Shown here in pieces: positions 26,534-34,718 of a stretch of 43,031 bases of DNA. Under the pieces are notes generated by a model. It did not search any database. It saw only the letters and a list, made by a program, of their open reading frames with translations, and was not told the DNA's origin. The number at the start of each line of letters is the position of its first letter. Positions within the stretch are counted from its first letter, which is position 1. The DNA lies in the NCBI GenBank assembly GCA_964633825.1, contig CAZWHE010000013.1, positions 1 through 43,031 on the forward strand, read 5' to 3'. The position numbers were made by a program, and so were the translations under genes. Source of the stretch: CAZWHE01 sp964633825. GTDB lineage: Bacteria > Planctomycetota > B15-G4 > CAYZWU01.

Positions 26534-28255
26534 ATGGGAAAAAAGGGGAAGCAAACAAGCTGGTTCGTCTTGGGATTGGTTGTCCTCACTTTTTTGACGG
26601 CCCAGGCTCAGGAAGACCAACCTGTCAAGACGCCCTCCGCTGAAAGTGTCGCCATCAACGGCGACACCGGCCTGATCGTCCTCAATGCTCAAAAGATCGA
26701 CATCCGCACGCTTCTCGATCAGATCGCCCAATCGGCAAAAGTCAATATCGTAGCCAGCGGCGATGTGGACGGAGAGATCTCGGTCAACCTCTACCGCGTG
26801 AGTCTCGAAGAAGCCCTCGATTCCATCCTGATTCCCAACGGATTTGCCTGGGAACGGAGGGGGAATTTCGTTTACGTCATGCTGGCCGAAGCGATCGAGA
26901 ACTTTCGCAAGCCCCGGGAACTGGAAGTCGTTCTCTACCGGCTCAGCTACTTCGGCATCGAAGAAGCCAAGCAGCTTCTTGCCCTTTATCTTTCCCCGAA
27001 GGGCGAGATCAGGGGAGGGAAAGCGGCCGAGGGGGGAAATGCCGGAGCGGCAGCGGGCGGCGGCGGCGGTGAGGAAGAGGAGGCCGAGACGATTTCCAAC
27101 GTCATCGCCGTCAAGGATTATCCCGAGGTCCACGAGAAAATCCGCGCCGCCCTTCAAGAGCTCGATATCCAGCCCAAGCAGGCTCTCGTGGAAGCCACGA
27201 TCCTCGAAGTGACCCTCGACGATTCCCACAAGCTCGGCGTCGACTTCAAGGCGCTGGGCGGCATCGATTTCGACCTTCTCGGCGCAGAGAGCGACCTCTT
27301 TTCGGTGACGGGTGCGAAAGCGGACGGCGCCATGATCAAGGACGGGTTCAACGCCTTCGGCACCAAGGGATTTACGGGGGGGAATGCGGAGGGCTTCAAC
27401 ATCGGCATTCTCAAAGACGATCTCTCGGTGTTCATCGAAGCCCTGGAAACCATGACCGACACGAACGTCCTGGCCAACCCCAAGGTCCTGGCCGTGAACC
27501 GCAAGGAAGCCCAGATCATCATCGGGGGCCGTCTCGGCTATTACGGCGCTGAAACACTGAGTGAAGGAGGCATCTCCCAGAAACAGGTTAAGTTTCTCGA
27601 CATCGGGACACAGCTCAAGTTCACGCCTTTCATCGGCGAGGACGGCTACATCAGGATGGAGATACACCCGGAGAGATCAGATGGTGTCGTCGATTCCACG
27701 ACCCTGCTCCCCTCGGAAACCACGTCCGAAGTAAAGACCAACATTCTTGTCAAGGACGGGAACACCGTCGTGATCGGCGGCCTCATCGAACAGAGGGACA
27801 CGCGCACCGTGTCGCAGGTTCCTTTTCTGGGTTCTCTTCCCCTGGTCGGGTGGCTCTTCAGGAAGGAAGAGACGGGAACGCGCCGCGTCGAGATCGTCAT
27901 CCTCATCACGCCGCGGATCACCGATCCCTCCCGGTCCGATGACAAAGGCCAGGAGATCAAAAACGATTTTATGGACAAGAAAAACACTTTCCGCCACAGC
28001 TTCCATGCATGGACGCGCACCGCTGCGGCAGAGAGACATCTCGAACTGAGCCGCAACGCCCTGGCGGGGGGAAGAACGAGCTGGGCCGCTTTCCACATCT
28101 GGCGGGCCGGAAACCTCGATCCTCAGAACCCGGACCTCGGCAACCTGAAGCGCGTGCTGCGGGACGCGCAGAAGGGTATTTTTTCGGGAAGCGGCTCCGG
28201 CGATGAGGACCGAGTCCAATCCCTCAAGGAATATATCAGGAGCCAGGTCAAGTGA
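26534..28255 (+). CDS. secretin (PilQ/GspD family) with a C-terminal helical tail
   Basis: The protein has about 573 residues. A signal peptide (TSWFVLGLVVLTFLTAQAQ) precedes an STN/N0-like domain (LNAQKIDIRTLLDQIAQSAK) and N1-type domains. A Gly/Ala/Glu-rich linker (AGAAAGGGGGEEEEAE) follows, then the secretin domain with ALVEATILEV, VLANPKVLAVNRKEA, and the family end VPFLGSLPLVGWLFR and EIVILITPRI. It forms the outer-membrane pore of the machine. About 110 residues beyond the secretin end look like a TPR or S-domain-like helical tail (HLELSRNALAGGRTSWAAFH). The ATG at 26534 is preferred over the GTG at 26522 because it starts the signal peptide cleanly. Confidence 0.93.
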   Translation: MGKKGKQTSWFVLGLVVLTFLTAQAQEDQPVKTPSAESVAINGDTGLIVLNAQKIDIRTLLDQIAQSAKVNIVASGDVDGEISVNLYRVSLEEALDSILIPNGFAWERRGNFVYVMLAEAIENFRKPRELEVVLYRLSYFGIEEAKQLLALYLSPKGEIRGGKAAEGGNAGAAAGGGGGEEEEAETISNVIAVKDYPEVHEKIRAALQELDIQPKQALVEATILEVTLDDSHKLGVDFKALGGIDFDLLGAESDLFSVTGAKADGAMIKDGFNAFGTKGFTGGNAEGFNIGILKDDLSVFIEALETMTDTNVLANPKVLAVNRKEAQIIIGGRLGYYGAETLSEGGISQKQVKFLDIGTQLKFTPFIGEDGYIRMEIHPERSDGVVDSTTLLPSETTSEVKTNILVKDGNTVVIGGLIEQRDTRTVSQVPFLGSLPLVGWLFRKEETGTRRVEIVILITPRITDPSRSDDKGQEIKNDFMDKKNTFRHSFHAWTRTAAAERHLELSRNALAGGRTSWAAFHIWRAGNLDPQNPDLGNLKRVLRDAQKGIFSGSGSGDEDRVQSLKEYIRSQVK

Positions 28256-29370
28256 AAGCCATGGAAAGAACGAGCACAGCGGTCTCTCTCCTGTCGGCCC
28301 TCTTTCTGACAGCCGTCCTTTCGGCGGCGGGGTGTGTTTCCACGGGCGAAGAAAGAGCGGATTCGATCGCGGCCGACGCCTGTTTCGACGAATCCCTCGC
28401 CCGGTTCAATTACAACATGGCGGTTCGGTTCTGGAACCAGGGGAATAACGATCTCGCCGTTCGATACCTCCGCAAGTCGATCGATCAGGATTCGGGTTGC
28501 GTCAAGGCCTGGGCGGGCCTGATCGACATCGTGCTCGCCAACGGCAGTCCGGAAAGGGCTCTGAGCATCATCCGCTCCTGTCCCGAAAAGGTGAAGAAGG
28601 ATCCCGAAGTGATGGAACGCCGCATAGCCGCCCTGGGATCGACGGGGGATTACGAAAGCGCCGCGAAGGTGATCCGTGAAGCGGGGCCCGGCAGCGTTGC
28701 ACAGGCGAGGCTCATGAGAATCCTTGCAGACGCATGTCTCCTCGAGGGCGATATCGCCGGGGCTCTCGATTTCTTCCTGCAGGCGGGCAGGCTCGATCCC
28801 ACAGATGCCGTTGTTCTCGAGGCAACGGCCCGGCTCAGCAGGCTGGCCGGCAACCCGGAAGACGAATGCAATGCCTGGCTGAAGCTCGTTGTTCTCTGTC
28901 CCGAAAACGCCGAATTCCCCGTCGAGGCGGCCCGGGCTTGCGACAGGACGGAAGAGAGGCGGAACGGGATCGCCTGGCTGGAGAGCTTTCTGCCCAGAGC
29001 CGGTCCGGCCGGCGCCGGGATCAAGAAGGCTTTGGCTTTTCTCCATTTTCAAGAGGGAGAGTGGGAGAGAAGCATCGACATGTACCGGCACGTCCGGGAT
29101 GAAGGAGGGGCCGATCTTGATCGCGAAGAGAGGCTGCGGATATCGGAAGCGCTTCTCCGCACGGGACAGGACGAAGCGGCCGCCGCCGAGCTCGAGAAGC
29201 TGCTCGAAGAGAATCCGGACGACGATGTCGTGCGGGCTGCGACGGTTTTTGCCTGCTGGCGTTCGGGCCGCGTCGTCCGGGCCGATGAGTTTATCAACGA
29301 ATCCCCTGTGGAGGGAGAGCTCCTGAGCGCCGTGGTGAAGCAGATGATCAATGGAGAAAGGGTTGAATAG
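28252..29370 (+). CDS. TPR lipoprotein
   Basis: The protein has 372 residues. A signal peptide ends in a lipobox (LSAAGC, Cys28). Tetratricopeptide-like helices fill the rest: FNYNMAVRFWNQGNNDLAVRYL, LADACLLEGDIAGALDFFLQAG, ALLRTGQDEAAAAELEKLLEENP. Its place directly after the secretin, with a GTGA overlap, and its lipid anchor suggest a pilotin/PilF-like helper that takes the secretin to the outer membrane; PilF is a TPR lipoprotein with that job. An internal ATG at 28261 is an alternative start. Confidence 0.8.
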   Translation: MKAMERTSTAVSLLSALFLTAVLSAAGCVSTGEERADSIAADACFDESLARFNYNMAVRFWNQGNNDLAVRYLRKSIDQDSGCVKAWAGLIDIVLANGSPERALSIIRSCPEKVKKDPEVMERRIAALGSTGDYESAAKVIREAGPGSVAQARLMRILADACLLEGDIAGALDFFLQAGRLDPTDAVVLEATARLSRLAGNPEDECNAWLKLVVLCPENAEFPVEAARACDRTEERRNGIAWLESFLPRAGPAGAGIKKALAFLHFQEGEWERSIDMYRHVRDEGGADLDREERLRISEALLRTGQDEAAAAELEKLLEENPDDDVVRAATVFACWRSGRVVRADEFINESPVEGELLSAVVKQMINGERVE

Positions 29371-30769
29371 CAAGCAGGGAATGATGCCTGTGTGGGTGTA
29401 TGCACTGGGGCTTGCCCTGGTGCTGGCGGGAGTCGTCTGTTCCTTCATCATCGCCGAAGGAGGGGGCGCCGCCGCCTACCTGGCCGGAGCGGGGGCGCTC
29501 GTTCTCGTTGCCGCAGTCCCGTTCTTTTACATCGACGTGCTGAAACCGATCAGGAAGCTGCGCTGCGAAGCCGGACAGTTTGCGAGCGCCTGTCTCGACG
29601 GCGGCATCTGGAAGGGGAAGCAGATCGACCACGTGACCAAGGGCCTGGAAGATATCCGAAACGAACTGTCGGAAAGCCGTTTCCGGATCAGGGAGCTCGA
29701 GACGACGACCAATGTTTTCATGGCCGAAAAGCAGCAGACCGAGGCTGTGCTCAAGTCCCTCTCCGTCCCCGTTCTCGTCACCGACAGATTCGACGACCTG
29801 ATCATGGCCAACGATGTCGCCGGAGGCCTTTTCGGTTTCGACATCGAATCGAGCCGGGGCAAGCCGATCTCCGAGTCGCTTCAATTCACCGAGCTTGTGA
29901 AGCTCATCGGCGAAACATCGGAGAGAAAGGTCAAGGTGCCCAAGCGCGTCGTGGAGTTGAGTTACACCGGGGACGACGGCGTACCGATCGAGGTCCGGGT
30001 CAGCCTCTCCAGCATCATCGATCCGGCCGGGGAGATACTCGGCGTGGTGACGGTTGTTCAGGACGTCACCAGGGACAGGGAGGTGGACAGGATGAAGTCG
30101 GAGTTCGTGGCCAATGTTTCGCACGAACTGAAGACGCCCCTCACGTCGATCCAGGCCTATGTGGAAATGCTCGTGGACGGGGACGCCGCCGACGAGGAGA
30201 CGCGCCACAGCTTTTACTCGATCATCGAGACGGAGAGCAGCAGGATGCGGTCGATGATCGAAAACCTGCTCAATCTCTCCCGGCTGGAAGCCGGCGTGAT
30301 CCAGCTCAACATGGAGAAGGTCAGCCTGCACAAGGTTATCGAGTCCGTGCTCGAGGTCATGGAGCCGCACGCGGAGAAGAAAGAGATCAAGCTGGAAAAG
30401 GACATCTCTCCCTACCTCGTTCCCGTGATGGGAGACGCGGGATACCTGAAGCGCGTCTTCATCAACCTCGTGTCGAACGCCGTGAAGTACACGCCCGAGA
30501 AGGGAAACGTCAAGGTCGTGGCGCGGCGCGACGGGGAAACGGCCCGCGTCGACATCGTCGATACGGGCTACGGAATCTCCGAGGAGGACCGGGAGAAGGT
30601 GTTCGAAAAATTCTACCGGGTGAAGGGATCGTCGGACAAGGCAAAGGGGACCGGCCTGGGTCTGGCCATGGTCAAGAAGATCGTGGAAATGCATCACGGA
30701 TCGATCGATGTGGAGTCGGAAGAAGAAAAGGGAAGCAAGTTCCAGGTTGCCCTGCCCGGGGTGAGTTAG
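29351..30769 (+). CDS. membrane-bound PAS sensor histidine kinase (PhoR/VicK type)
   Basis: The protein has 472 residues. Two membrane helices at about 12-35 and 40-62 have almost no periplasmic loop between them. A linker (LKPIRKLRCEA, HAMP-like), a PAS domain (about 130-240, LKSLSVPVLVTDRFDDLIMA), and a kinase core follow: His258 in VSHELKTPLTSIQAY, then NLVSNAVKYTP, DTGYGI and GTGLGLAMVKKIV. With no clear outside domain it probably senses the membrane or an internal signal. The ATG at 29351 gives a 20-base overlap with the TPR gene; a TTG at 29363 with GGAG six bases upstream is a good alternative. The receiver gene follows 12 bases later. Confidence 0.9.
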   Translation: MEKGLNSKQGMMPVWVYALGLALVLAGVVCSFIIAEGGGAAAYLAGAGALVLVAAVPFFYIDVLKPIRKLRCEAGQFASACLDGGIWKGKQIDHVTKGLEDIRNELSESRFRIRELETTTNVFMAEKQQTEAVLKSLSVPVLVTDRFDDLIMANDVAGGLFGFDIESSRGKPISESLQFTELVKLIGETSERKVKVPKRVVELSYTGDDGVPIEVRVSLSSIIDPAGEILGVVTVVQDVTRDREVDRMKSEFVANVSHELKTPLTSIQAYVEMLVDGDAADEETRHSFYSIIETESSRMRSMIENLLNLSRLEAGVIQLNMEKVSLHKVIESVLEVMEPHAEKKEIKLEKDISPYLVPVMGDAGYLKRVFINLVSNAVKYTPEKGNVKVVARRDGETARVDIVDTGYGISEEDREKVFEKFYRVKGSSDKAKGTGLGLAMVKKIVEMHHGSIDVESEEEKGSKFQVALPGVS

Positions 30770-30781
30770 TGGGAGGCCGAT

Positions 30782-31162
30782 ATGGGTAAGCCGACAGTTC
30801 TGATCGTTGACGACGAGTTTCCGATCCGGAACGCCTTGTCGTTGAAGTTCAAGAATGCGGAGTTTCACGTTATCGCCGCCGGTGACGGCCGCGAAGCCCT
30901 CGACTTGATCAGGGAGGAAAAACCCGACATCGTGATCACCGATTTCCAGATGCCGGTCATGAACGGCATGGAACTGGTCCGGGCGCTCAGGGCGGACGAG
31001 AGCATGCGGTCCGTTCCCATCATCATGCTCACGGCGAGAGGGCAGCAGCTCGAGGAGGAGAACTTCATGGAGGACACGGGGATCGAGGCCTACATGAACA
31101 AGCCCTTCAGCCCGAGGGAAGTAGTCAGCAAGGCTTCGAGTCTTATTGGAGCGGCGCGATGA
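30782..31162 (+). CDS. single-domain CheY-like response regulator
   Basis: The protein has 126 residues and is only a receiver domain: acidic pocket Asp10-Asp11-Glu12, phospho-acceptor Asp54 (IVITDFQMP), Thr84 (MLTARG) and Lys107 (MNKPFSP). It has no output domain, so it must act by protein contact. It is the likely partner of the kinase immediately upstream and overlaps the STAS gene by ATGA. In this position it may relay the signal to the STAS protein or to the secretion ATPase. Confidence 0.93.
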   Translation: MGKPTVLIVDDEFPIRNALSLKFKNAEFHVIAAGDGREALDLIREEKPDIVITDFQMPVMNGMELVRALRADESMRSVPIIMLTARGQQLEEENFMEDTGIEAYMNKPFSPREVVSKASSLIGAAR

Positions 31163-31509
31163 CGGCACAAGGAAGCTCCACCAACATCGAGAGCGTTGTC
31201 GATGCCGAGGTCGTCGAGATCGACGAGGAGCTCTGCAGCCGGAGCATTCAGTACTTCAAAGAGGGCATGGAAGATCTCTTCGAGGAGGGGAAGCGTCTTT
31301 TTGTTTTGGATTTCAGCAAGGTCAAGATCGTCGATTCGAAGGGTCTCGAGACTCTTCTCTGGGCGATCGAAGAGGTTCAGGAGAGAGGCGGCCTGATCAA
31401 GATCGCCTGTCTCGGAGTGACGGTCAAAAAGGTCTTCGAGATCACCCAGTTCGACAGGATTTTCGAAATCCATATCGACGTCATCTCTGCAATGAAGGCT
31501 CTGGGATAG
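31159..31509 (+). CDS. STAS-domain protein, anti-sigma-factor-antagonist type
   Basis: The protein has 116 residues and is a lone STAS domain: KRLFVLDFSKVKIVDSKGLETLLWAIEEV, with the Asp-Ser pair at which SpoIIAA/RsbV-type proteins are phosphorylated, and a C-terminal strand/helix (FEITQFDRIFEIHIDV). No serine kinase of the RsbW type is in the window, so whether it works in partner switching is open. The start overlaps the response-regulator stop (ATGA), and GspE follows 11 bases later. Its position ties it to control of the machine rather than to a sigma factor. Confidence 0.88.
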   Translation: MTAQGSSTNIESVVDAEVVEIDEELCSRSIQYFKEGMEDLFEEGKRLFVLDFSKVKIVDSKGLETLLWAIEEVQERGGLIKIACLGVTVKKVFEITQFDRIFEIHIDVISAMKALG

Positions 31510-31520
31510 GGGACGGAAGC

Positions 31521-33233
31521 GTGCCGGTAGCCGCTGCAAAAGGTGTGAGGATAGGCGAGCTCCTGATCGGGAGGGGGCTCATCACACCGGAGCAGCTCGA
31601 AGAAGCTCTGAAGGAACAGAGCCGGAATTCTTTCGAAAAGCTCGGCGAGACCCTTCTGCGCCTCGAGATCATCAAGGAGGAAGATCTCCTCTCCGCGATC
31701 GGCGAGCAGTTCGGCGTTCCCTACCTCAAGATCGATAAGGGACTCTACGACCCGGACATTTCCGACATCCTTCCGAAGGACTTCGTCGAAAAATATTACG
31801 TTCTCCCCCTCTTCAAGGTGAGGGACACGCTGACCGTCGCCGTGATGGACCCGCTCAATGTTTTTGTCATGGATTCCCTGAAGAGGCTGTCGGGCCTGGA
31901 AATCAACGTGGTCATCGCTTCCGCCGAGGACATCTCCCGGACGATCCGCCAGGTGGGGAACAGCAAGAAAGCCTTCCTCGTCGATGAGATCATCGAGAAC
32001 ATCCAGGAAGACGACATCAAGGTCGTGGAGCGCGAGGTCGACGACATCGACCAGATCGAGGAGGTCGCCGGGCTCTCCCCCGTGGTGCGTCTCGTGAATT
32101 TCATCATCTACAAGGGAATCAACGAGAGCGCCTCGGATGTCCACATCGAGCCCGACGAGGGGGTTCTGCGCGTCCGTTACCGCGTGGACGGCATGCTCCG
32201 GGAGGGGCTGCGTCCTCCCTTCCAGATGCAGGCCGCCGTCGTTTCCAGGATCAAGATCATGGCCGATCTCGACATCTCGAAGCGCCGTATTCCCCAGGAC
32301 GGCCGGATGCAGGTCATGATGGACAACAGGCTCGTCGATCTCCGTGTCTCCGTCATCCCCACCTACCACGGGGAGAAGGTCGTAATCCGTGTCCTCGACA
32401 AGGAGTCGATGCTGAAGGACCTGGACAAGCTCGGTTACAGCATCGAAATGCTCGAAGACTTCGAGGTACAGGTGAGGAAACCGAGCGGAATCATCCTGGT
32501 CACGGGCCCCACGGGAAGCGGAAAGACGACGACCCTCTATTCGGCCCTCTTGAAGGTCAACTCGGTGGAGAAGAACATCTGCACCGTCGAAAACCCGATC
32601 GAGTACAACCTGAAATACGTGAATCAGGTCCAGGTCAATGAAAAAGCCGGACTGACCTTTTCCGGTACGCTCCGATCGCTGCTCAGGCAGGATCCCGACA
32701 TCATCATGGTGGGCGAGATCCGCGACAAGGAGACGGCCCAGGTTGCGGTCCAGGCATCGCTCACGGGGCACCTTGTTCTCACGACGCTGCACACGAACGA
32801 CGCCCTGAGCACCGTGACGCGCTTGACCAACATGGGTGTGGAATCCTACCTGCTCTCGTCGTCTCTCTCGGCTGTCGTGGCACAGCGCCTGGTCAGGACG
32901 ATCTGCTCCTCGTGCAGGGAAGAGGTCCCGGCGACAAAAGCGCAGTCCGAGCTCGGCAAGCGATACGGTCTCGATATCGATACCGTCTATGTGGGAAAAG
33001 GGTGCGCACGCTGCGGCAAATCGGGTTACTCGGGACGTGTCGGTGTTTACGAAATGGTCGTCATCGATGACGACATGAGGGATCTCATTGTGAGCAATCC
33101 CTCGATCACGGAGCTCAGGGAATACGCCCGGGGGAAGGGAATCAAGAACCTCCGGTACGATTCCCTCAGAAAGGTGAGGGACGGACTGACGACGATGGAA
33201 GAAGTGATGCGGATCAGCGAGGACACCTTCTGA
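31521..33233 (+). CDS. gspE: assembly ATPase GspE/PilB with an MshEN-like N-terminus
   Basis: The protein has 570 residues from a GTG start with GGAC and GGAAG upstream. This hexameric ATPase drives pseudopilus assembly. Residues 10-33 and 40-63 are two 24-residue MshEN-like repeats (GELLIGRGLITPEQLEEALK and LGETLLRLEIIKEEDLLSAI). The core has Walker A GPTGSGKT at 329-336, RQDPDIIMVGEIRD as Walker B, and the His box TGHLVLTTLHTND. The tetracysteine zinc site (CSSC, then CARC) is typical of GspE/PilB. Upstream reading in the same frame only shadows the STAS gene. It overlaps the GspF gene by one base. Confidence 0.95.
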   Translation: MPVAAAKGVRIGELLIGRGLITPEQLEEALKEQSRNSFEKLGETLLRLEIIKEEDLLSAIGEQFGVPYLKIDKGLYDPDISDILPKDFVEKYYVLPLFKVRDTLTVAVMDPLNVFVMDSLKRLSGLEINVVIASAEDISRTIRQVGNSKKAFLVDEIIENIQEDDIKVVEREVDDIDQIEEVAGLSPVVRLVNFIIYKGINESASDVHIEPDEGVLRVRYRVDGMLREGLRPPFQMQAAVVSRIKIMADLDISKRRIPQDGRMQVMMDNRLVDLRVSVIPTYHGEKVVIRVLDKESMLKDLDKLGYSIEMLEDFEVQVRKPSGIILVTGPTGSGKTTTLYSALLKVNSVEKNICTVENPIEYNLKYVNQVQVNEKAGLTFSGTLRSLLRQDPDIIMVGEIRDKETAQVAVQASLTGHLVLTTLHTNDALSTVTRLTNMGVESYLLSSSLSAVVAQRLVRTICSSCREEVPATKAQSELGKRYGLDIDTVYVGKGCARCGKSGYSGRVGVYEMVVIDDDMRDLIVSNPSITELREYARGKGIKNLRYDSLRKVRDGLTTMEEVMRISEDTF

Positions 33234-34411
33234 TGGCCGAAGTGGAACAGCATCAACAGAGCGAAGGCAAAATGGACATGGGCGTCCTGACGGCCACAAC
33301 ATTCGACGACGGCGGTTCGGAATCGCGGGACGGTCCCAATAAAAAAAAGAAGAAGTCCTCTTCGTTTCTGAAGGGGAAGGTGCGCGACAAGGACGTCCTC
33401 TATCTCATAGATCAGCTCGCCATCATGTTCGAAACGGGCCTCAACCTTGTGGTTGCCCTCGACTGCATGTCTCTCCAGGCCAAGAATCCGCAGCTGAAAG
33501 AGCTTGTCGGGGAGCTCAAGGAGTCGATCCGGGAGGGATCCCCCCTCTGGACGGCCATGGATCAGCATCCCAAGATTTTCAGCCCCGTCTGCGTCAACAT
33601 GGTCCGTGCCGGTGAAATCTCGGGCAGCATGGACGACATGCTCCGGCAGCTTTCCAACTACCTGGAAAGGGAGATGGACACGCGCAGCCGCATCAAGTCC
33701 GCTCTCAGCTATCCCATCATAATGCTTTTCATGGCTTTCTGCGCGACGGCTTTTCTGATCCTTTACGTCTTTCCCAAGTTCACGCACTTCTTCACGGGTC
33801 AGGAGGAATTGCTGCCTATTCCCACGAGGATGTTTCTCTGGATCGGGACGACGTGCCGCGAGTACTGGCACGTGGTCATCGGCGGGATCGCCGTCCTTGT
33901 CTTCGCGATCGTGATGATCCTGCGACAGGAGAAAGTGAAGAACGCGATGGATGAGGTGTGGCTGAAAATCCCGCTTCTCAGAACCCTGCTGGCCAAGGCC
34001 TCCCTTTCCCGTTCCTTCCACACTCTTGCCGTGCTCATGCACGGCGGTATACCCATTCTCGAGGCCCTGCGCGTCGCCCGTGACGTTTCGGGTAACGCTG
34101 TTTTCAGGAAGAGCTGGGAGAAAGTGGCCGACGAACTGGCGAACGGGCGCGAGTTCGTCAGCCCGCTCAGAGCGAATCCGCACATTCCGGCTTCCGAAGT
34201 CGAGATGCTGAGCCTGGGGGAGCGGTCGGGACACCTGACCTCCATCCTCAAAAAGCTGAGCCGGTACTACGAGAAAGAGATCAAGGCCTCGATCAAGAGC
34301 CTGATCAAGTTCGTCGAGCCCGTTCTCATCGTCTTCATGGGCGCCGTGATCGGGATCATCGTGATGTCGTTGATTCTGCCCATATTCGCCATATCGCGGG
34401 CCCAGGGGTAG
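33233..34411 (+). CDS. gspF: inner-membrane platform protein GspF/PilC
   Basis: The protein has 392 residues. After a polar, lysine-rich N-terminus come two GspF domains. The first carries LIDQLAIMFETGLNLVVALD and GSPLWTAMDQHPKIFSPVCV-like motifs; the second carries FHTLAVLMHGGIPILEALRVA and MLSLGERSGHLTSIL. Three membrane helices lie at about 165-185, 215-240 and 365-387, as in the family. It couples the ATPase to pseudopilus growth. It is the last gene of the locus; a large palindrome starts 11 bases after its stop. Confidence 0.95.
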   Translation: MAEVEQHQQSEGKMDMGVLTATTFDDGGSESRDGPNKKKKKSSSFLKGKVRDKDVLYLIDQLAIMFETGLNLVVALDCMSLQAKNPQLKELVGELKESIREGSPLWTAMDQHPKIFSPVCVNMVRAGEISGSMDDMLRQLSNYLEREMDTRSRIKSALSYPIIMLFMAFCATAFLILYVFPKFTHFFTGQEELLPIPTRMFLWIGTTCREYWHVVIGGIAVLVFAIVMILRQEKVKNAMDEVWLKIPLLRTLLAKASLSRSFHTLAVLMHGGIPILEALRVARDVSGNAVFRKSWEKVADELANGREFVSPLRANPHIPASEVEMLSLGERSGHLTSILKKLSRYYEKEIKASIKSLIKFVEPVLIVFMGAVIGIIVMSLILPIFAISRAQG

Positions 34412-34421
34412 AGAGCCCCCG

Positions 34422-34612
34422 CTTCCCGGAGAGCAGGGCTTTGAGGGCGGATGAAGGAAGTCTTCCTGGGCCACAAGGGGGCGACGGACACTCTTTGTTT
34501 ACCCCCCCTGAACGCTCCCAAGGCGTCGCGAAGGGGGGGTGCACAAAGGGTGCCCTGCCCGTGGCCCGGGAAGGCTTATTTCGTCACCCTCAAAGCCCTG
34601 CTCTCCGGGAAG
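34422..34612. repeat. large palindromic repeat, copy 1
   Basis: A perfect 26-base inverted repeat (34422-34447 with 34587-34612) encloses imperfect inner arms and a 40-base core at 34501-34540, bounded by ACCCCCCC and GGGGGGGT. The core matches copy 2 (41923-41962) at 37 of 40 positions. It lies just after the gspF stop, so the transcript could fold into a very long hairpin that ends or protects the locus mRNA. No transposase gene is inside. Confidence 0.9.
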
Positions 34613-34718
34613 AAGGGGACACGTCGTACGCCCCGGCCCGCGGGGGGTGGGGACACAATACGTAATGATCCGGAGGGGGGAAGTTCAAGGGAAGGGGGTT
34701 CCGGTGAGAGTCAATCTA

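Noticed and set aside
29348..31168. 606-codon open frame on the minus strand
   Set aside because: It is antisense to the PAS kinase and receiver genes, whose motifs are unmistakable; high GC leaves long shadow frames. The translation is His/Asp-rich without a family pattern.
31377..33302. 641-codon open frame on the minus strand
   Set aside because: It is antisense to the GspE gene with all its motifs; same shadow pattern.
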